Assembly: GCA_001189275.1 (NCBI GenBank)
Contig: CP012158.1
Span: 682,001-746,000 of the forward strand
Source: Pyrobaculum sp. WP30
Lineage (GTDB): Archaea; Thermoproteota; Thermoprotei; Thermoproteales; Thermoproteaceae
Direction: 5' to 3'
DNA length: 64,000 bases
The notes under the pieces were generated by a model. The model saw only the letters and a program-made list of their open reading frames with translations, did no database searches and had not been told where the DNA came from. This document shows positions 26,078 through 33,471 of this stretch, one piece after another. Each line of letters starts with the position of its first letter. Positions within the stretch are counted from its first letter, which is position 1. The position numbers and the translations under genes are program-made.

Positions 26078-26842
26078 TTACAGAGCGAGTTCTCTCTTTA
26101 TCTCGGCGAAGTAGCTTTGGTAGCCCACTTCTTCAATACGCTTGATTACGTTTTCGTCTCCTTCCAGCACGACCCTCCCCTCCGCCATTACGTAGACTTT
26201 AGTGGGCTTTATGAACTTCAGCACCCTGGCGTAGTGGGTGGAGAGGAGGACTCCGCTGCCGGAGGTCGCCAGCTGAGTCACGGCCTTGCCCACGGCGGCT
26301 ATCCCGTCTATGTCGAGGCCGCTGTCTGGCTCGTCAAGCACCACGATCTTAGGCCTTAGGAGGAGGGCCTGGAGGACCTCGGCCCTCTTGAATTCGCCGC
26401 CGCTGAAGCCCGCGCCGACGCCCCTGTTGAACACCTCGGGCTTAAGCCCCAGCTCTGCGGCTGTTTTCTGGGCCTGCGCCAGGACCTGCGGGTTGGGCTC
26501 CGTGAGTTTTTTACCGGCGCGTATGTTCATCATGGCTTGTAGCAAGAAGGCGAACCTCACCTCCGGCACCGCGACTGGCGACTGGAAGCCGATGAAGATG
26601 CCTCTGGCGAACCGCTCCTCTGGAGGCAGGTCCTTTATCGATTCGCCGTCTAGCAATATGTCCCCGCCTACAACCTCGTACTTGGGGTTGCCGGCTATGG
26701 CCTGAAACAGAGTGGACTTGCCGCTGCCGTTGGGGCCCATTAAGACCGCCACCTCGCCGCTGGACACCGCGAGGGTTACGCCTTTTAGGATCTCCTTCCC
26801 GCCTACTACGACGCGAAGGTCTCTAGTTTCAAGCCTGTGCAT
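26078..26842 (-). CDS. sufC: Fe-S assembly ATPase SufC
   Basis: About 254 residues from the ATG at 26840-26842, preceded by GGGGAGGAG; an upstream in-frame ATG at 26914 would overlap sufB and is less likely. ABC ATPase motifs: Walker A MGPNGSGKST, signature GAGFSGGEFKRAEVLQ, Walker B KIVVLDEPDSGLDIDG and the His in LSTHYARVL. SufC powers the SufBCD scaffold that builds Fe-S clusters; here it is divergent from sufB. TTTTAAAAC at 26862-26870 is the likely TATA box. No sufD is present beside them, as in many archaea where a SufB homodimer may serve. Confidence 0.95.
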   Translation of the reverse strand: MHRLETRDLRVVVGGKEILKGVTLAVSSGEVAVLMGPNGSGKSTLFQAIAGNPKYEVVGGDILLDGESIKDLPPEERFARGIFIGFQSPVAVPEVRFAFLLQAMMNIRAGKKLTEPNPQVLAQAQKTAAELGLKPEVFNRGVGAGFSGGEFKRAEVLQALLLRPKIVVLDEPDSGLDIDGIAAVGKAVTQLATSGSGVLLSTHYARVLKFIKPTKVYVMAEGRVVLEGDENVIKRIEEVGYQSYFAEIKRELAL

Positions 26843-26912
26843 GGCTCCTCCCCGATTTGTAGTTTTAAAACGTGCATAGAGAAGGCTTATATCTATCATT
26901 CGCGGGGGATCC

Positions 26913-28337
26913 ATGCAGGAGTTGGAGTCTCTCCGTGCAACTATCAGCCATGTAGAGAGCGTGGAGGAGGTGTTGGGTCTTGAGAAGCAGTTCAGCTACC
27001 AAGTGACGCTTAAGGGCCGCATCACCAGAGACATGATAGAGGAGATCAGCAGGCTCAAGGGGGAGCCGGACTGGATGCGGAGGCTGAGGCTTAGGATGCT
27101 GGAGCTCTTCGAGAAGCTTCCCACGCCCAAGTGGGTCAGGGCCGTGGAGGAGATAGACCTAGAGACGCTCGTCCACTACGCGAAGCCTCAGACCGAGGCC
27201 GTGTCCAGCTGGGACCAGGTGCCGAAGGAGATCCGCGAGTACTACGAGAAGCTGGGCCTGCCGGAGATAGAGGCGAAGGCGCTTCTCGGCCTAGGCGCCC
27301 AGTTCGACAGCGAGATCATATACTTCAACCTCAAGAAGAAGCTCCAGGAGAAGGGCGTCATCATGTTGCCCATGGAGGAGGCGGTCAAGAAGTACCCCGA
27401 CCTTGTGCAGAGGTACTTCATGAGGGTGTTCCCACCTGAGCATAAATTCGCCGCGCTCCACGGCGCTTTGTGGTCCGGCGGTGTCTTCATATACGTGCCG
27501 CCCGGCGTCCGGATAGAACAGCCTCTCGAGACCTTCTTCTTCATCGGCCAGTCTCTAGAGAGCCAGATGGAGCACTCCATAGTGGTGGCGGACAAAGGCG
27601 CCTACGTCCACTGGATCGAAGGTTGCTCCGCGCCCCGCCTCCTCAAGTACTCCTTCCACAACGGAATGGTGGAGGGCTACGCCCACGAAGACGCCACGCT
27701 TAAGATCACCACTGTACAGAACTGGTCCCGCAACGTGATAAACTTCAACAACAAGAGGGCAATAGCCGAGGCTGGGGCCAAGGTCCACTGGGTCGAGGGA
27801 TCCATCGGCAGCAAGACGACCTACACCTTCCCCTCCACCGTCTTAAAGGGCGAAGGCGCCTCCACCGAAATCGTCGGCATAACGGCGGCTAAGGGTCCCT
27901 ACTGGAAGGAAAACGGCGCCAAGGTGTGGCACCTGGCCCCCAAGACCAGCAGCAGAGTTGTCAACAAGAGCATATCCGCCGAAGGCGGCGTCGCCGTATA
28001 CCGAGGCCTGGTGCACGTCCAGAGGGGGGCTAAGTATGCAAAGTCCCACGTCCAGTGCGACTCCCTCGTGCTCGACAAGAAGTCGGCCACCTTGACGGTG
28101 CCCCACGACCAAGTATTCGAGGAGACTGCCGTGGTGACGCACGAGGCCACCGCCTCGACGATATCTGAGGAGAAGCTGACCTACCTAAGAGCCAGGGGAT
28201 TCACAGAGGACGACGCCAAGGCCGCCATTGTGCTAGGATTCGTCGGAGACATCCTAAAAGACCTGCCGTTTGAATACGCAGTGGTGCTTGGCAGAGTCAT
28301 CGAGCTGGAGTTCGGAAGGCTGTCTAAAGTCGGCTGA
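26913..28337 (+). CDS. sufB: Fe-S assembly scaffold SufB
   Basis: A 474-residue SufB. Characteristic segments: LGAQFDSEIIYFNLKKKLQE, FAALHGALWSGGVFIYVPPG, SQMEHSIVVADKGAYVHWIE with GCSAPRL, and the C-terminal helices YLRARGFTEDDAKAAIVLGF. The beta-helix core holds the conserved cysteine/glutamate cluster site. It works with SufC, encoded divergently 70 bp away from a shared promoter region. Length is that of archaeal SufB (about 470). The many Fe-S proteins in the window, such as the HdrD-like protein and Cas4, would depend on it. Confidence 0.95.
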   Translation: MQELESLRATISHVESVEEVLGLEKQFSYQVTLKGRITRDMIEEISRLKGEPDWMRRLRLRMLELFEKLPTPKWVRAVEEIDLETLVHYAKPQTEAVSSWDQVPKEIREYYEKLGLPEIEAKALLGLGAQFDSEIIYFNLKKKLQEKGVIMLPMEEAVKKYPDLVQRYFMRVFPPEHKFAALHGALWSGGVFIYVPPGVRIEQPLETFFFIGQSLESQMEHSIVVADKGAYVHWIEGCSAPRLLKYSFHNGMVEGYAHEDATLKITTVQNWSRNVINFNNKRAIAEAGAKVHWVEGSIGSKTTYTFPSTVLKGEGASTEIVGITAAKGPYWKENGAKVWHLAPKTSSRVVNKSISAEGGVAVYRGLVHVQRGAKYAKSHVQCDSLVLDKKSATLTVPHDQVFEETAVVTHEATASTISEEKLTYLRARGFTEDDAKAAIVLGFVGDILKDLPFEYAVVLGRVIELEFGRLSKVG

Positions 28338-28371
28338 CACAACTTAAATACCTATAGAGTTTAGCCACTGC

Positions 28372-28965
28372 ATGTCTATATGCGAATTTGAGAATTTTTC
28401 CCTCTGCAACCCCCAGGTGGATAAAGGCGAGGCTTTGAGAACGGCGCTGGAGATCGGCGAGGCGCTGGGGGCCTCTCCTTACGACTTAATAGGCTTGGCC
28501 ATTGCCTTCGGCGCCGATCCGCTGGAGGCGAAGAAGAAGCTGGCTCTCGAGATCACCGGCCACATAAAGAAGCCGGTGGCCGCCTTCCTGGCTAAATACG
28601 GCAGAGTGCACGGCTACGAAAGGGTGGAGAGGGAGTTGTTGAGGCTCTACCAGGCGCAGAGGGGGGACTGCATATGTCCGGTGGGCCCCCTTGCCCCCTG
28701 GGGAGGGGGGTACATAGTCCAGAGACCGTACGGAGTGTACATATGCGAAGGAGGCGCCTGCAGAGAGGTGGCGCAGGAGCCCCTGGCCCTATACGAGCAC
28801 CCCACTGGCTGTATGTTCTACAACCCGCCGCTGGTTTTGACGGGCCAGCCCATAGCCGCCGTGGTTAACGCCTTGAAGCAGTTAAAGGTAGCCGAGCCGG
28901 AGCTGGTGGCAAAGGCCCTCCTCCCGGGGCTCTGCAGAGACCTCTGGGGGGTCTACGTGCCGTAG
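28372..28965 (+). CDS. Cysteine-containing hypothetical protein (197 aa)
   Basis: 197 residues with eight cysteines, family not recognised. The N-terminal helical half contains GEALRTALEIGEALGASPYD and AIAFGADPLEAKKKLALEIT; the C-terminal half has CICPVGPLAPWGG, VYICEGGAC and HPTGCMFYNPPLVLTG. The spaced cysteines could bind a metal or cluster, but no standard motif is complete. A TATA-like ACTTAAATAC (28343-28352) lies about 25 nt before the ATG. It overlaps or abuts the ATP-grasp gene, so the two probably work together. Confidence 0.7.
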   Translation: MSICEFENFSLCNPQVDKGEALRTALEIGEALGASPYDLIGLAIAFGADPLEAKKKLALEITGHIKKPVAAFLAKYGRVHGYERVERELLRLYQAQRGDCICPVGPLAPWGGGYIVQRPYGVYICEGGACREVAQEPLALYEHPTGCMFYNPPLVLTGQPIAAVVNALKQLKVAEPELVAKALLPGLCRDLWGVYVP

Positions 28966-28967
28966 TG

Positions 28968-29867
28968 ATGCAGATAGGCATAATCAGGCCGTTTGAGGTG
29001 GAGTTCAATCCTGGGGACGTCGCCGATCTGGAGGATGCCGTTAGGAGGCGGGGCCACACCCCCGTGAAGATCTACGTAGATATGTTGGAGGTGGGGATTG
29101 AAAGGGGCGTCTTGAAAATACGGCAGGCGGTGGGGAGGATGCCCCCCGTTGCGGTGGAGGTGTCCGGCGCCGTCCTTAGGCATCTGGGGATTTTCCGCGA
29201 TTTTGAACAATTTCTCTACAGAGTGTGGGCGGCGAAGGCGCTTGAGGAGGCCGGCATCTACGTGATGAACCCTGTATTGCCGTGGGTGGCGGCGGGGGAC
29301 AAGATGGCCGCCTTGATGAAGCTAGCCAAGGCCAACCTCCCGGTGCCCCCCACGGTCGTGACTGAGAACATGTTTGTAGGCTACAGGGCCGTGGGGGAGT
29401 TCGGAAAGGCCGTGGTGAAGCAACTACGCGGCGCCATGGGCTACGGCGTGTTTCTCGTGGATAACCCAGACGTGGCGTTTCACATATTCTCAATGCTGGT
29501 CAACATAAATAAGCCGATATACGTGCAGAAGTTTTTGGAGAAGGGGCCTGGCGACTACAGAGTAGTGGTGGTGGGCGGTCGGGCAATAGGCGCCGAATAC
29601 AGAAGGGCCGAGGGCTGGAAGACAAACGTGGCCCAGGGCGCGGCCCCCGAACCCACGAGGATAACCCCCGAGATGGAGGAGCTGGCGGTCAAGGCGGTGG
29701 AGGTGCTAGGGCTTGACTACGGAGGCGTCGACATAGCGGAGACCAGGGAGGGCTACTACATACTTGAGGTAAACCCCACCATGAGCTGGCAGGGCTTCAA
29801 AGCCGCCACGGGCATAAACCCCGCCGAGCACATAATCGACTACCTGCTGGAGAAGACAAGGAAATAA
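28968..29867 (+). CDS. RimK-like ATP-grasp ligase
   Basis: About 299 residues. The ATP-grasp fold shows GDKMAALMKLAKANLPVPPT, KAVVKQLRGAMGYGVFLVDN, KPIYVQKFLEKGPGDYRVVV and the metal-binding YYILEVNPTMSWQGFKAATG. The layout is that of RimK/LysX/MptN-type enzymes that add amino acids, often glutamate, to a carboxylate. The substrate cannot be told from sequence. The ATG at 28968 is preferred to a GTG at 28965 that overlaps the previous stop. Its last codons overlap the D-box end of a C/D sRNA on the other strand. Confidence 0.85.
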   Translation: MQIGIIRPFEVEFNPGDVADLEDAVRRRGHTPVKIYVDMLEVGIERGVLKIRQAVGRMPPVAVEVSGAVLRHLGIFRDFEQFLYRVWAAKALEEAGIYVMNPVLPWVAAGDKMAALMKLAKANLPVPPTVVTENMFVGYRAVGEFGKAVVKQLRGAMGYGVFLVDNPDVAFHIFSMLVNINKPIYVQKFLEKGPGDYRVVVVGGRAIGAEYRRAEGWKTNVAQGAAPEPTRITPEMEELAVKAVEVLGLDYGGVDIAETREGYYILEVNPTMSWQGFKAATGINPAEHIIDYLLEKTRK

Positions 29868-29921
29868 TCAGTCCGTCGCGAGCCTATCATTACTCAGTAC
29901 TTTGATACCCATCATCACACA
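29865..29921 (-). ncRNA. C/D-box sRNA, predicted guide for 23S rRNA U47618 (about E. coli U2593)
   Basis: On the minus strand: C box GTGATGA (29912-29918), guide TGGGTATCAAAGTA, D' box CTGA, spacer GTA, C' ATGATA, guide GGCTCGCGACGGA, D box CTGA (29868-29871). All four boxes are near-perfect. The D guide segment CTCGCGACGG is the exact complement of CCGTCGCGAG in 23S at 47615-47624; the N+5 rule points to U47618. The C box overlaps the TGA stop of pop5, so the sRNA is probably processed from that transcript. Confidence 0.9.
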
Positions 29922-30214
29922 GACGTACCCAGGCCCCCCAATTTATCTCTTATCGACGCCGCAACCGCCTTAGCCCTCTTCGCGGTCCCCGCGACCCTCA
30001 CCGTGCGGCAGCCGTCTAGCAACGCCACCACGGCCCTTACGGCCCGCACCGCCTCCCGGGGCACCCCCACCACCAACACGTCGTCGTATATGGCCACTAA
30101 ACGCGGGGCGTGGACTAGCGAGAGGAAGCCAGCCAGCATGTACCGCTCCAGAAGCTGGGCATGGCAAGCGGCTGGGTCCTCAGCCCTAACTAGGAGGTAG
30201 CGGTACTTAGTCAT
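29915..30214 (-). CDS. rnp2: RNase P protein component 2 (Pop5 family)
   Basis: A 99-residue protein placed exactly where archaeal Pop5 sits (after Rpp30 and the COG1325 gene). Sequence: [60 protein letters not shown]. This fits the ferredoxin-like Pop5 fold that, with Rpp30, supports the catalytic domain of RNase P RNA. The primary match is weak, so context carries much of the assignment. Its start overlaps the Rpp30 gene by 8 bp, and its stop codon lies inside the C box of a C/D sRNA. Confidence 0.75.
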   Translation of the reverse strand: MTKYRYLLVRAEDPAACHAQLLERYMLAGFLSLVHAPRLVAIYDDVLVVGVPREAVRAVRAVVALLDGCRTVRVAGTAKRAKAVAASIRDKLGGLGTSV

Positions 30215-30737
30215 CTCCCCCCGCCACGAGCTCGGTCAACACGCCGAGGGAGTTCTTGATGGGGAGGACCCAGCCCTCGTCTCTGCCGACCTCGACTAAC
30301 AGCGCGGCCACGTCTAGAGGCGACTTGACGTCGCGGAGGCTCTCCACCGGGGTCGAGAAGATCGTCACATCAGGCTCCAGAACCTCAAGCCACCTGGCCA
30401 GAAGGGGTAGATCCCTCAGCAGAGGCCTCAGTGGAAGCTCCACATACTTGCCGTACCTCCTGGTGGCCCTTACCTGGTCGCGCGTGAGAGGGGCGTGGGG
30501 GTTTACCCTAATTATCTGCACCTCATCCCTGTATACAAAGACGTTGAACTTGTCGCGGCCCCTGGCCTCGACCCAGTTTACGTCAACCCCACGGACGAAC
30601 GGCGCCAATAGAGCCGTCTCGGCCTCGGCGCGGAGCAGGGCGGCCCGCACCCCGACCTCCCAGAGAGCCCTCTCAACCTCCGGCGTCACGACCGCCAGAT
30701 CCCACTCGACGAAACCTCGCCTAACTACAGAGGCCAT
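30207..30737 (-). CDS. rnp3: RNase P protein component 3 (Rpp30 family)
   Basis: A 176-residue, TIM-barrel-like Rpp30. The C-terminal segment [20 protein letters not shown] with [10 protein letters not shown] matches the family pattern (S-x-x-x-x-LRSPxDVAALL). The N-terminal region includes [20 protein letters not shown] and [20 protein letters not shown]. Rpp30 pairs with Pop5 to activate the RNase P catalytic domain. It overlaps both neighbours (17 bp with the COG1325 gene, 8 bp with pop5), so the three form one tightly coupled unit. It is shorter than most archaeal Rpp30 proteins (about 210). Confidence 0.85.
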   Translation of the reverse strand: MASVVRRGFVEWDLAVVTPEVERALWEVGVRAALLRAEAETALLAPFVRGVDVNWVEARGRDKFNVFVYRDEVQIIRVNPHAPLTRDQVRATRRYGKYVELPLRPLLRDLPLLARWLEVLEPDVTIFSTPVESLRDVKSPLDVAALLVEVGRDEGWVLPIKNSLGVLTELVAGGDD

Positions 30738-31080
30738 CCCTCACCCGGATCTTCAGCCTAACCACGTCGTCTTGTTGCTCAGCCGCCTTAACAACGCCGC
30801 GGACCAGCGCCTGTTTATCCAGCCGAAGGTAGTAGAGGCCTTCAGACTCGCCCTTTGAGGCCGGGACTTCTCCGCCGAAGGCGTCGCACAGCTTTGTCAA
30901 CACGCCGTCGCAACTATCTAGAAAAGACGTGACTAGGTAGATCGGGTTGCCGTGGTGCCCCTCGTATATCTCCACGACTAGTGGCATATCGCCGAAGAAG
31001 CGCCGAAGAGCGTTGAACACCTTCTCTAGGCTCTCGGTGGCGTGCACCACGACGCTGATCTCCACAAAACGGCACCGCAC
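30721..31080 (-). CDS. COG1325-type RNA-binding protein (exosome-associated family)
   Basis: A 119-residue protein in the conserved archaeal order L15e - COG1325 - Rpp30 - Pop5. Sequence segments: [80 protein letters not shown] and [11 protein letters not shown]. Family members are small ferredoxin-like RNA-binding proteins predicted to act with the exosome. The start is GTG at 31080. It is divergent from rpl15e across a 70-bp AT-rich promoter region, and it overlaps rnp3. Confidence 0.82.
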   Translation of the reverse strand: MRCRFVEISVVVHATESLEKVFNALRRFFGDMPLVVEIYEGHHGNPIYLVTSFLDSCDGVLTKLCDAFGGEVPASKGESEGLYYLRLDKQALVRGVVKAAEQQDDVVRLKIRVRDGLCS

Positions 31081-31151
31081 GTAGCCGCCTGGAGACTTGT
31101 ATTAAACGTTGATGCGTGAGAAAATTTAAAAAGGTGCCATAGAACTGGGCC

Positions 31152-31715
31152 GTGGCTCCCTCGGCGTATAGCTACATGGCCATGTGGTATAGGAAAGCCG
31201 GCAGAGAGATACACGAGAGGCTGATGCGAAAGCTGTTGATCGACTGGAGGAGGACGCCCTCCATCGTAAGGGTGGAGAGGCCCTTCAGGCTCGAGAGGGC
31301 GAGAAAAGTCGGCTACAAGGCAAAACAGGGAGTGGTGGTGGCGAGGGTACGCCTCGCGAGAGGGCCCTTCAACAGGAGGAGGCCCGACTCAGGCAGGAGG
31401 CCGAAGAGAATGGGTGTATACGGCATAACGACTTGGAAGTCCTGGCGCCAGGTGGCTGAGGAGAGGGCGGCCAGGAAGTTCCCAGGGCTTGAGGTGCTAA
31501 ACAGCTACTGGGTTGCCGACGACGGCATCTACCGCTACTTCGAGGTGATATTGATAGACTGCAACCAGCCCGCCATAAGGAACGACCCGCTGTACTCGGG
31601 CATATGCGGCAAGGAGGTGCCCAGGAGGAGGATCGCCAGGAGGCTGAGAGAGAGGCAGAAGAGACTGATCGAGCACCTAAAGAAGACGCTTCTGCCGAAG
31701 TTACAAGCCGAATAA
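31152..31715 (+). CDS. rpl15e: Ribosomal protein eL15
   Basis: A 187-residue L15e: APSAYSYMAMWYRKAGREIH, RRTPSIVRVERPFRLERARK, GYKAKQGVVVARVRLARGPF, RRRPDSGRRPKRMGVYGITT, and FPGLEVLNSYWVADDGIYRY. These blocks are nearly invariant in archaea and eukaryotes. The start is GTG at 31152, about 25 nt after a TATA-like ATTTAAAAA (31124-31132). It binds 23S rRNA. It is transcribed away from the RNase P protein genes. Confidence 0.96.
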   Translation: MAPSAYSYMAMWYRKAGREIHERLMRKLLIDWRRTPSIVRVERPFRLERARKVGYKAKQGVVVARVRLARGPFNRRRPDSGRRPKRMGVYGITTWKSWRQVAEERAARKFPGLEVLNSYWVADDGIYRYFEVILIDCNQPAIRNDPLYSGICGKEVPRRRIARRLRERQKRLIEHLKKTLLPKLQAE

Positions 31716-31744
31716 TTTTTAACCCTCTTCTTCTGTTTTATCCA

Positions 31745-31800
31745 CCGCGACGGGTTGCCGAGAGCCGCCTCCGGCGGCGCCGTGACGCAACCTGACGTGT
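31745..31800 (+). ncRNA. Possible H/ACA-like guide RNA or structured hairpin
   Basis: GGTTGC (31753-31758) pairs with GCAACC (31787-31792) and an inner GCCGCC (31764-31769) pairs with GGCGGC (31773-31778). The asymmetric inner loop has CGAGA on one side and a GTGAC-containing strand on the other, which could form a kink-turn. ATTTTTAAC (31715-31723) could be its TATA box, about 25 nt upstream. A transcription terminator for rpl15e is an alternative. Confidence 0.35.
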
Positions 31801-31810
31801 CTGGGGCACA

Positions 31811-32674
31811 CTACTTCCTCATCTCTCTGAAGAGGTGCCCCACGTAGGCCAGATTAAAGGCGCCCCTGCCCCCCAGGCTCAGGTCGTAAAGAAACGCCGC
31901 GTTGGTGGCCCTCGCCAGGTTATACATGGCGAACACCCACGGCGCATGTTCCGGCTTGCCTTGCACAAAGACGTAGCGGGGGGCGCCCTCCTCTCCGTAC
32001 ATCCACACCTGGAGCTCTCCCAGGTTTATCTTCGACACCTTGCCCTCCGGCCTGCAACCAAACGCGGCGTAGAGCCTGTCGCGCCCTACGGCGTATTCCA
32101 GCTTCAGCCTCCTGCCCGGCGCCTCGATGCCCATGATGGACGCGTATACGTCGGCCGCGGCGAAGACTCTCTCTAGGGCCCGCATGGGCGTGTAGAGGCA
32201 ACCGCCCCAAGCGTCCCGGAAGCTCCCACACAACGTATAATTCCCCCCAATGTAGGGCTTGTACTTTACCGACACCTCCGCGAACTGGTCCGCACGCTCC
32301 ACGGGCAGGTCTATATCTACGTCGGGCACTGGGAGGGAGCGGTAGAGCGAGAGAGAGGCGGAGAGCCAGCTGTCGCCAACCACGTAGACAGGCTTGTCGC
32401 CGGCAAGCGCCCTCTTCGCCTCGTAGAAGTTAAACACGTCGCAGGAGTCCACGACTACGTCGTAGCCGCCGGAGGGTTGCTGGACTATCCTCACCGCTAA
32501 TACGTCCTTAATGAAATCAAGCGTGAATAGGGGCTCAAATGGGGGGACGTCTAGGACGGGATCCGCGGGGTTTGCGGTCTGTATATCCACCTCCACGCCG
32601 CTTTCCCGCAGAAGATAGGCAAGATATGCGGAGCCCGCCTCAAGCCCCCTAATCAGAACCCGCCTAACGGCCAT
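31811..32674 (-). CDS. Rossmann-like hypothetical protein
   Basis: About 287 residues. The N terminus MAVRRVLIRGLEAGSAYLAY with LLRESGVEVDIQTANP looks like a dinucleotide-binding beta-alpha-beta unit with a degenerate glycine motif. The middle contains YDVVVDSCDVFNFYEAKRAL and KPVYVVGDSWLSAS, and later KINLGELQVWMYGEEGAPRY. This resembles FAD/NAD oxidoreductases of the geranylgeranyl-reductase or thiazole type, but the fold match is weak and no substrate can be named. It overlaps thyX by 11 bp and is probably co-transcribed with it. Confidence 0.6.
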   Translation of the reverse strand: MAVRRVLIRGLEAGSAYLAYLLRESGVEVDIQTANPADPVLDVPPFEPLFTLDFIKDVLAVRIVQQPSGGYDVVVDSCDVFNFYEAKRALAGDKPVYVVGDSWLSASLSLYRSLPVPDVDIDLPVERADQFAEVSVKYKPYIGGNYTLCGSFRDAWGGCLYTPMRALERVFAAADVYASIMGIEAPGRRLKLEYAVGRDRLYAAFGCRPEGKVSKINLGELQVWMYGEEGAPRYVFVQGKPEHAPWVFAMYNLARATNAAFLYDLSLGGRGAFNLAYVGHLFREMRK

Positions 32675-33401
32675 ACGCAACAGCGGCGAGCCAGGGCTTG
32701 TCTGGGAGGGGGCCGTGTTTCTCCTCTGCGTCTTTTATGGCGTAGAGGCGGCAGTCCTCGCCCCGCGGGACTTTGGTGCAGAAGTCGCGGTGTAGCTGGG
32801 GGAGGTCTTGCCACACCAGCTTGGCTAAGGCGGGCCAGAGGCGCCAGGCGTGGGCGAACATCTGCCAGCAGACGTGTCTAATCTCCGCCTGTGCCGTGTA
32901 TGCGCACCGCAGGGGGGCGAAGTTCAGCAACAGCTCCCGGGCGTTCATCTGCACGGCGAACAAAACAGCGGCGGCGTTTGGCAACGCCATCCTGGCGTAC
33001 TCAGGCCTAAAGCCCTCCCTAAGCTTTACGTAGTCCTCGTAGGCCCTTCTAAGGGGCTCCTCGGGGAAGCCCACCGGCACCACGAATCTGATCTTTCGCT
33101 TCGTGTAGTCCACGTAGCGTTGAGACTCCGACCAGTAGGAAGCCAGCCTGTGCCGGATGAACTGCGTATGGCACGCCCGGGAGCACTCCACGATGAACTG
33201 CGCCCCCATGAACTCGAAGACTGACCAGTGCCCCTGGCGGTAGAAGGCGCCTATCCGCCTCTCTACGAGCTCCTGCGTCTGCGCGCTCAAGACCTCCTCC
33301 CACGAGGCGCCTCTGTACAGCGCGTCTGTAAGAGCAGACACCAAGCCCTCGGAACCCCAGCTACCCACCAGCAGGACCCTTGGCGTGTTGAAGACCTCCA
33401 C
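32664..33401 (-). CDS. thyX: Flavin-dependent thymidylate synthase
   Basis: About 245 residues from a GTG at 33399-33401 (EVFNTPRVLLVGSWGSEGLV). The ThyX signature RHRLASYWSESQRY (RHRxxS...S.R) is intact, followed by EIRHVCWQMFAHAWRLWP. It methylates dUMP using methylene-pterin, FAD and NADPH. The frame is open a further 40 codons upstream but passes through the divergent promoter, so the inner start is favoured. A TATA-like TTATATAA (33447-33454) is shared with the glycosyltransferase gene on the other strand. Confidence 0.93.
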   Translation of the reverse strand: MEVFNTPRVLLVGSWGSEGLVSALTDALYRGASWEEVLSAQTQELVERRIGAFYRQGHWSVFEFMGAQFIVECSRACHTQFIRHRLASYWSESQRYVDYTKRKIRFVVPVGFPEEPLRRAYEDYVKLREGFRPEYARMALPNAAAVLFAVQMNARELLLNFAPLRCAYTAQAEIRHVCWQMFAHAWRLWPALAKLVWQDLPQLHRDFCTKVPRGEDCRLYAIKDAEEKHGPLPDKPWLAAVAYGR

Positions 33402-33471
33402 GTCTGTAGATATCTCTAAGATTAAATCTCGTCTCGCCGTGTTACTTATATAATACCCTGTCTTCAACGTC

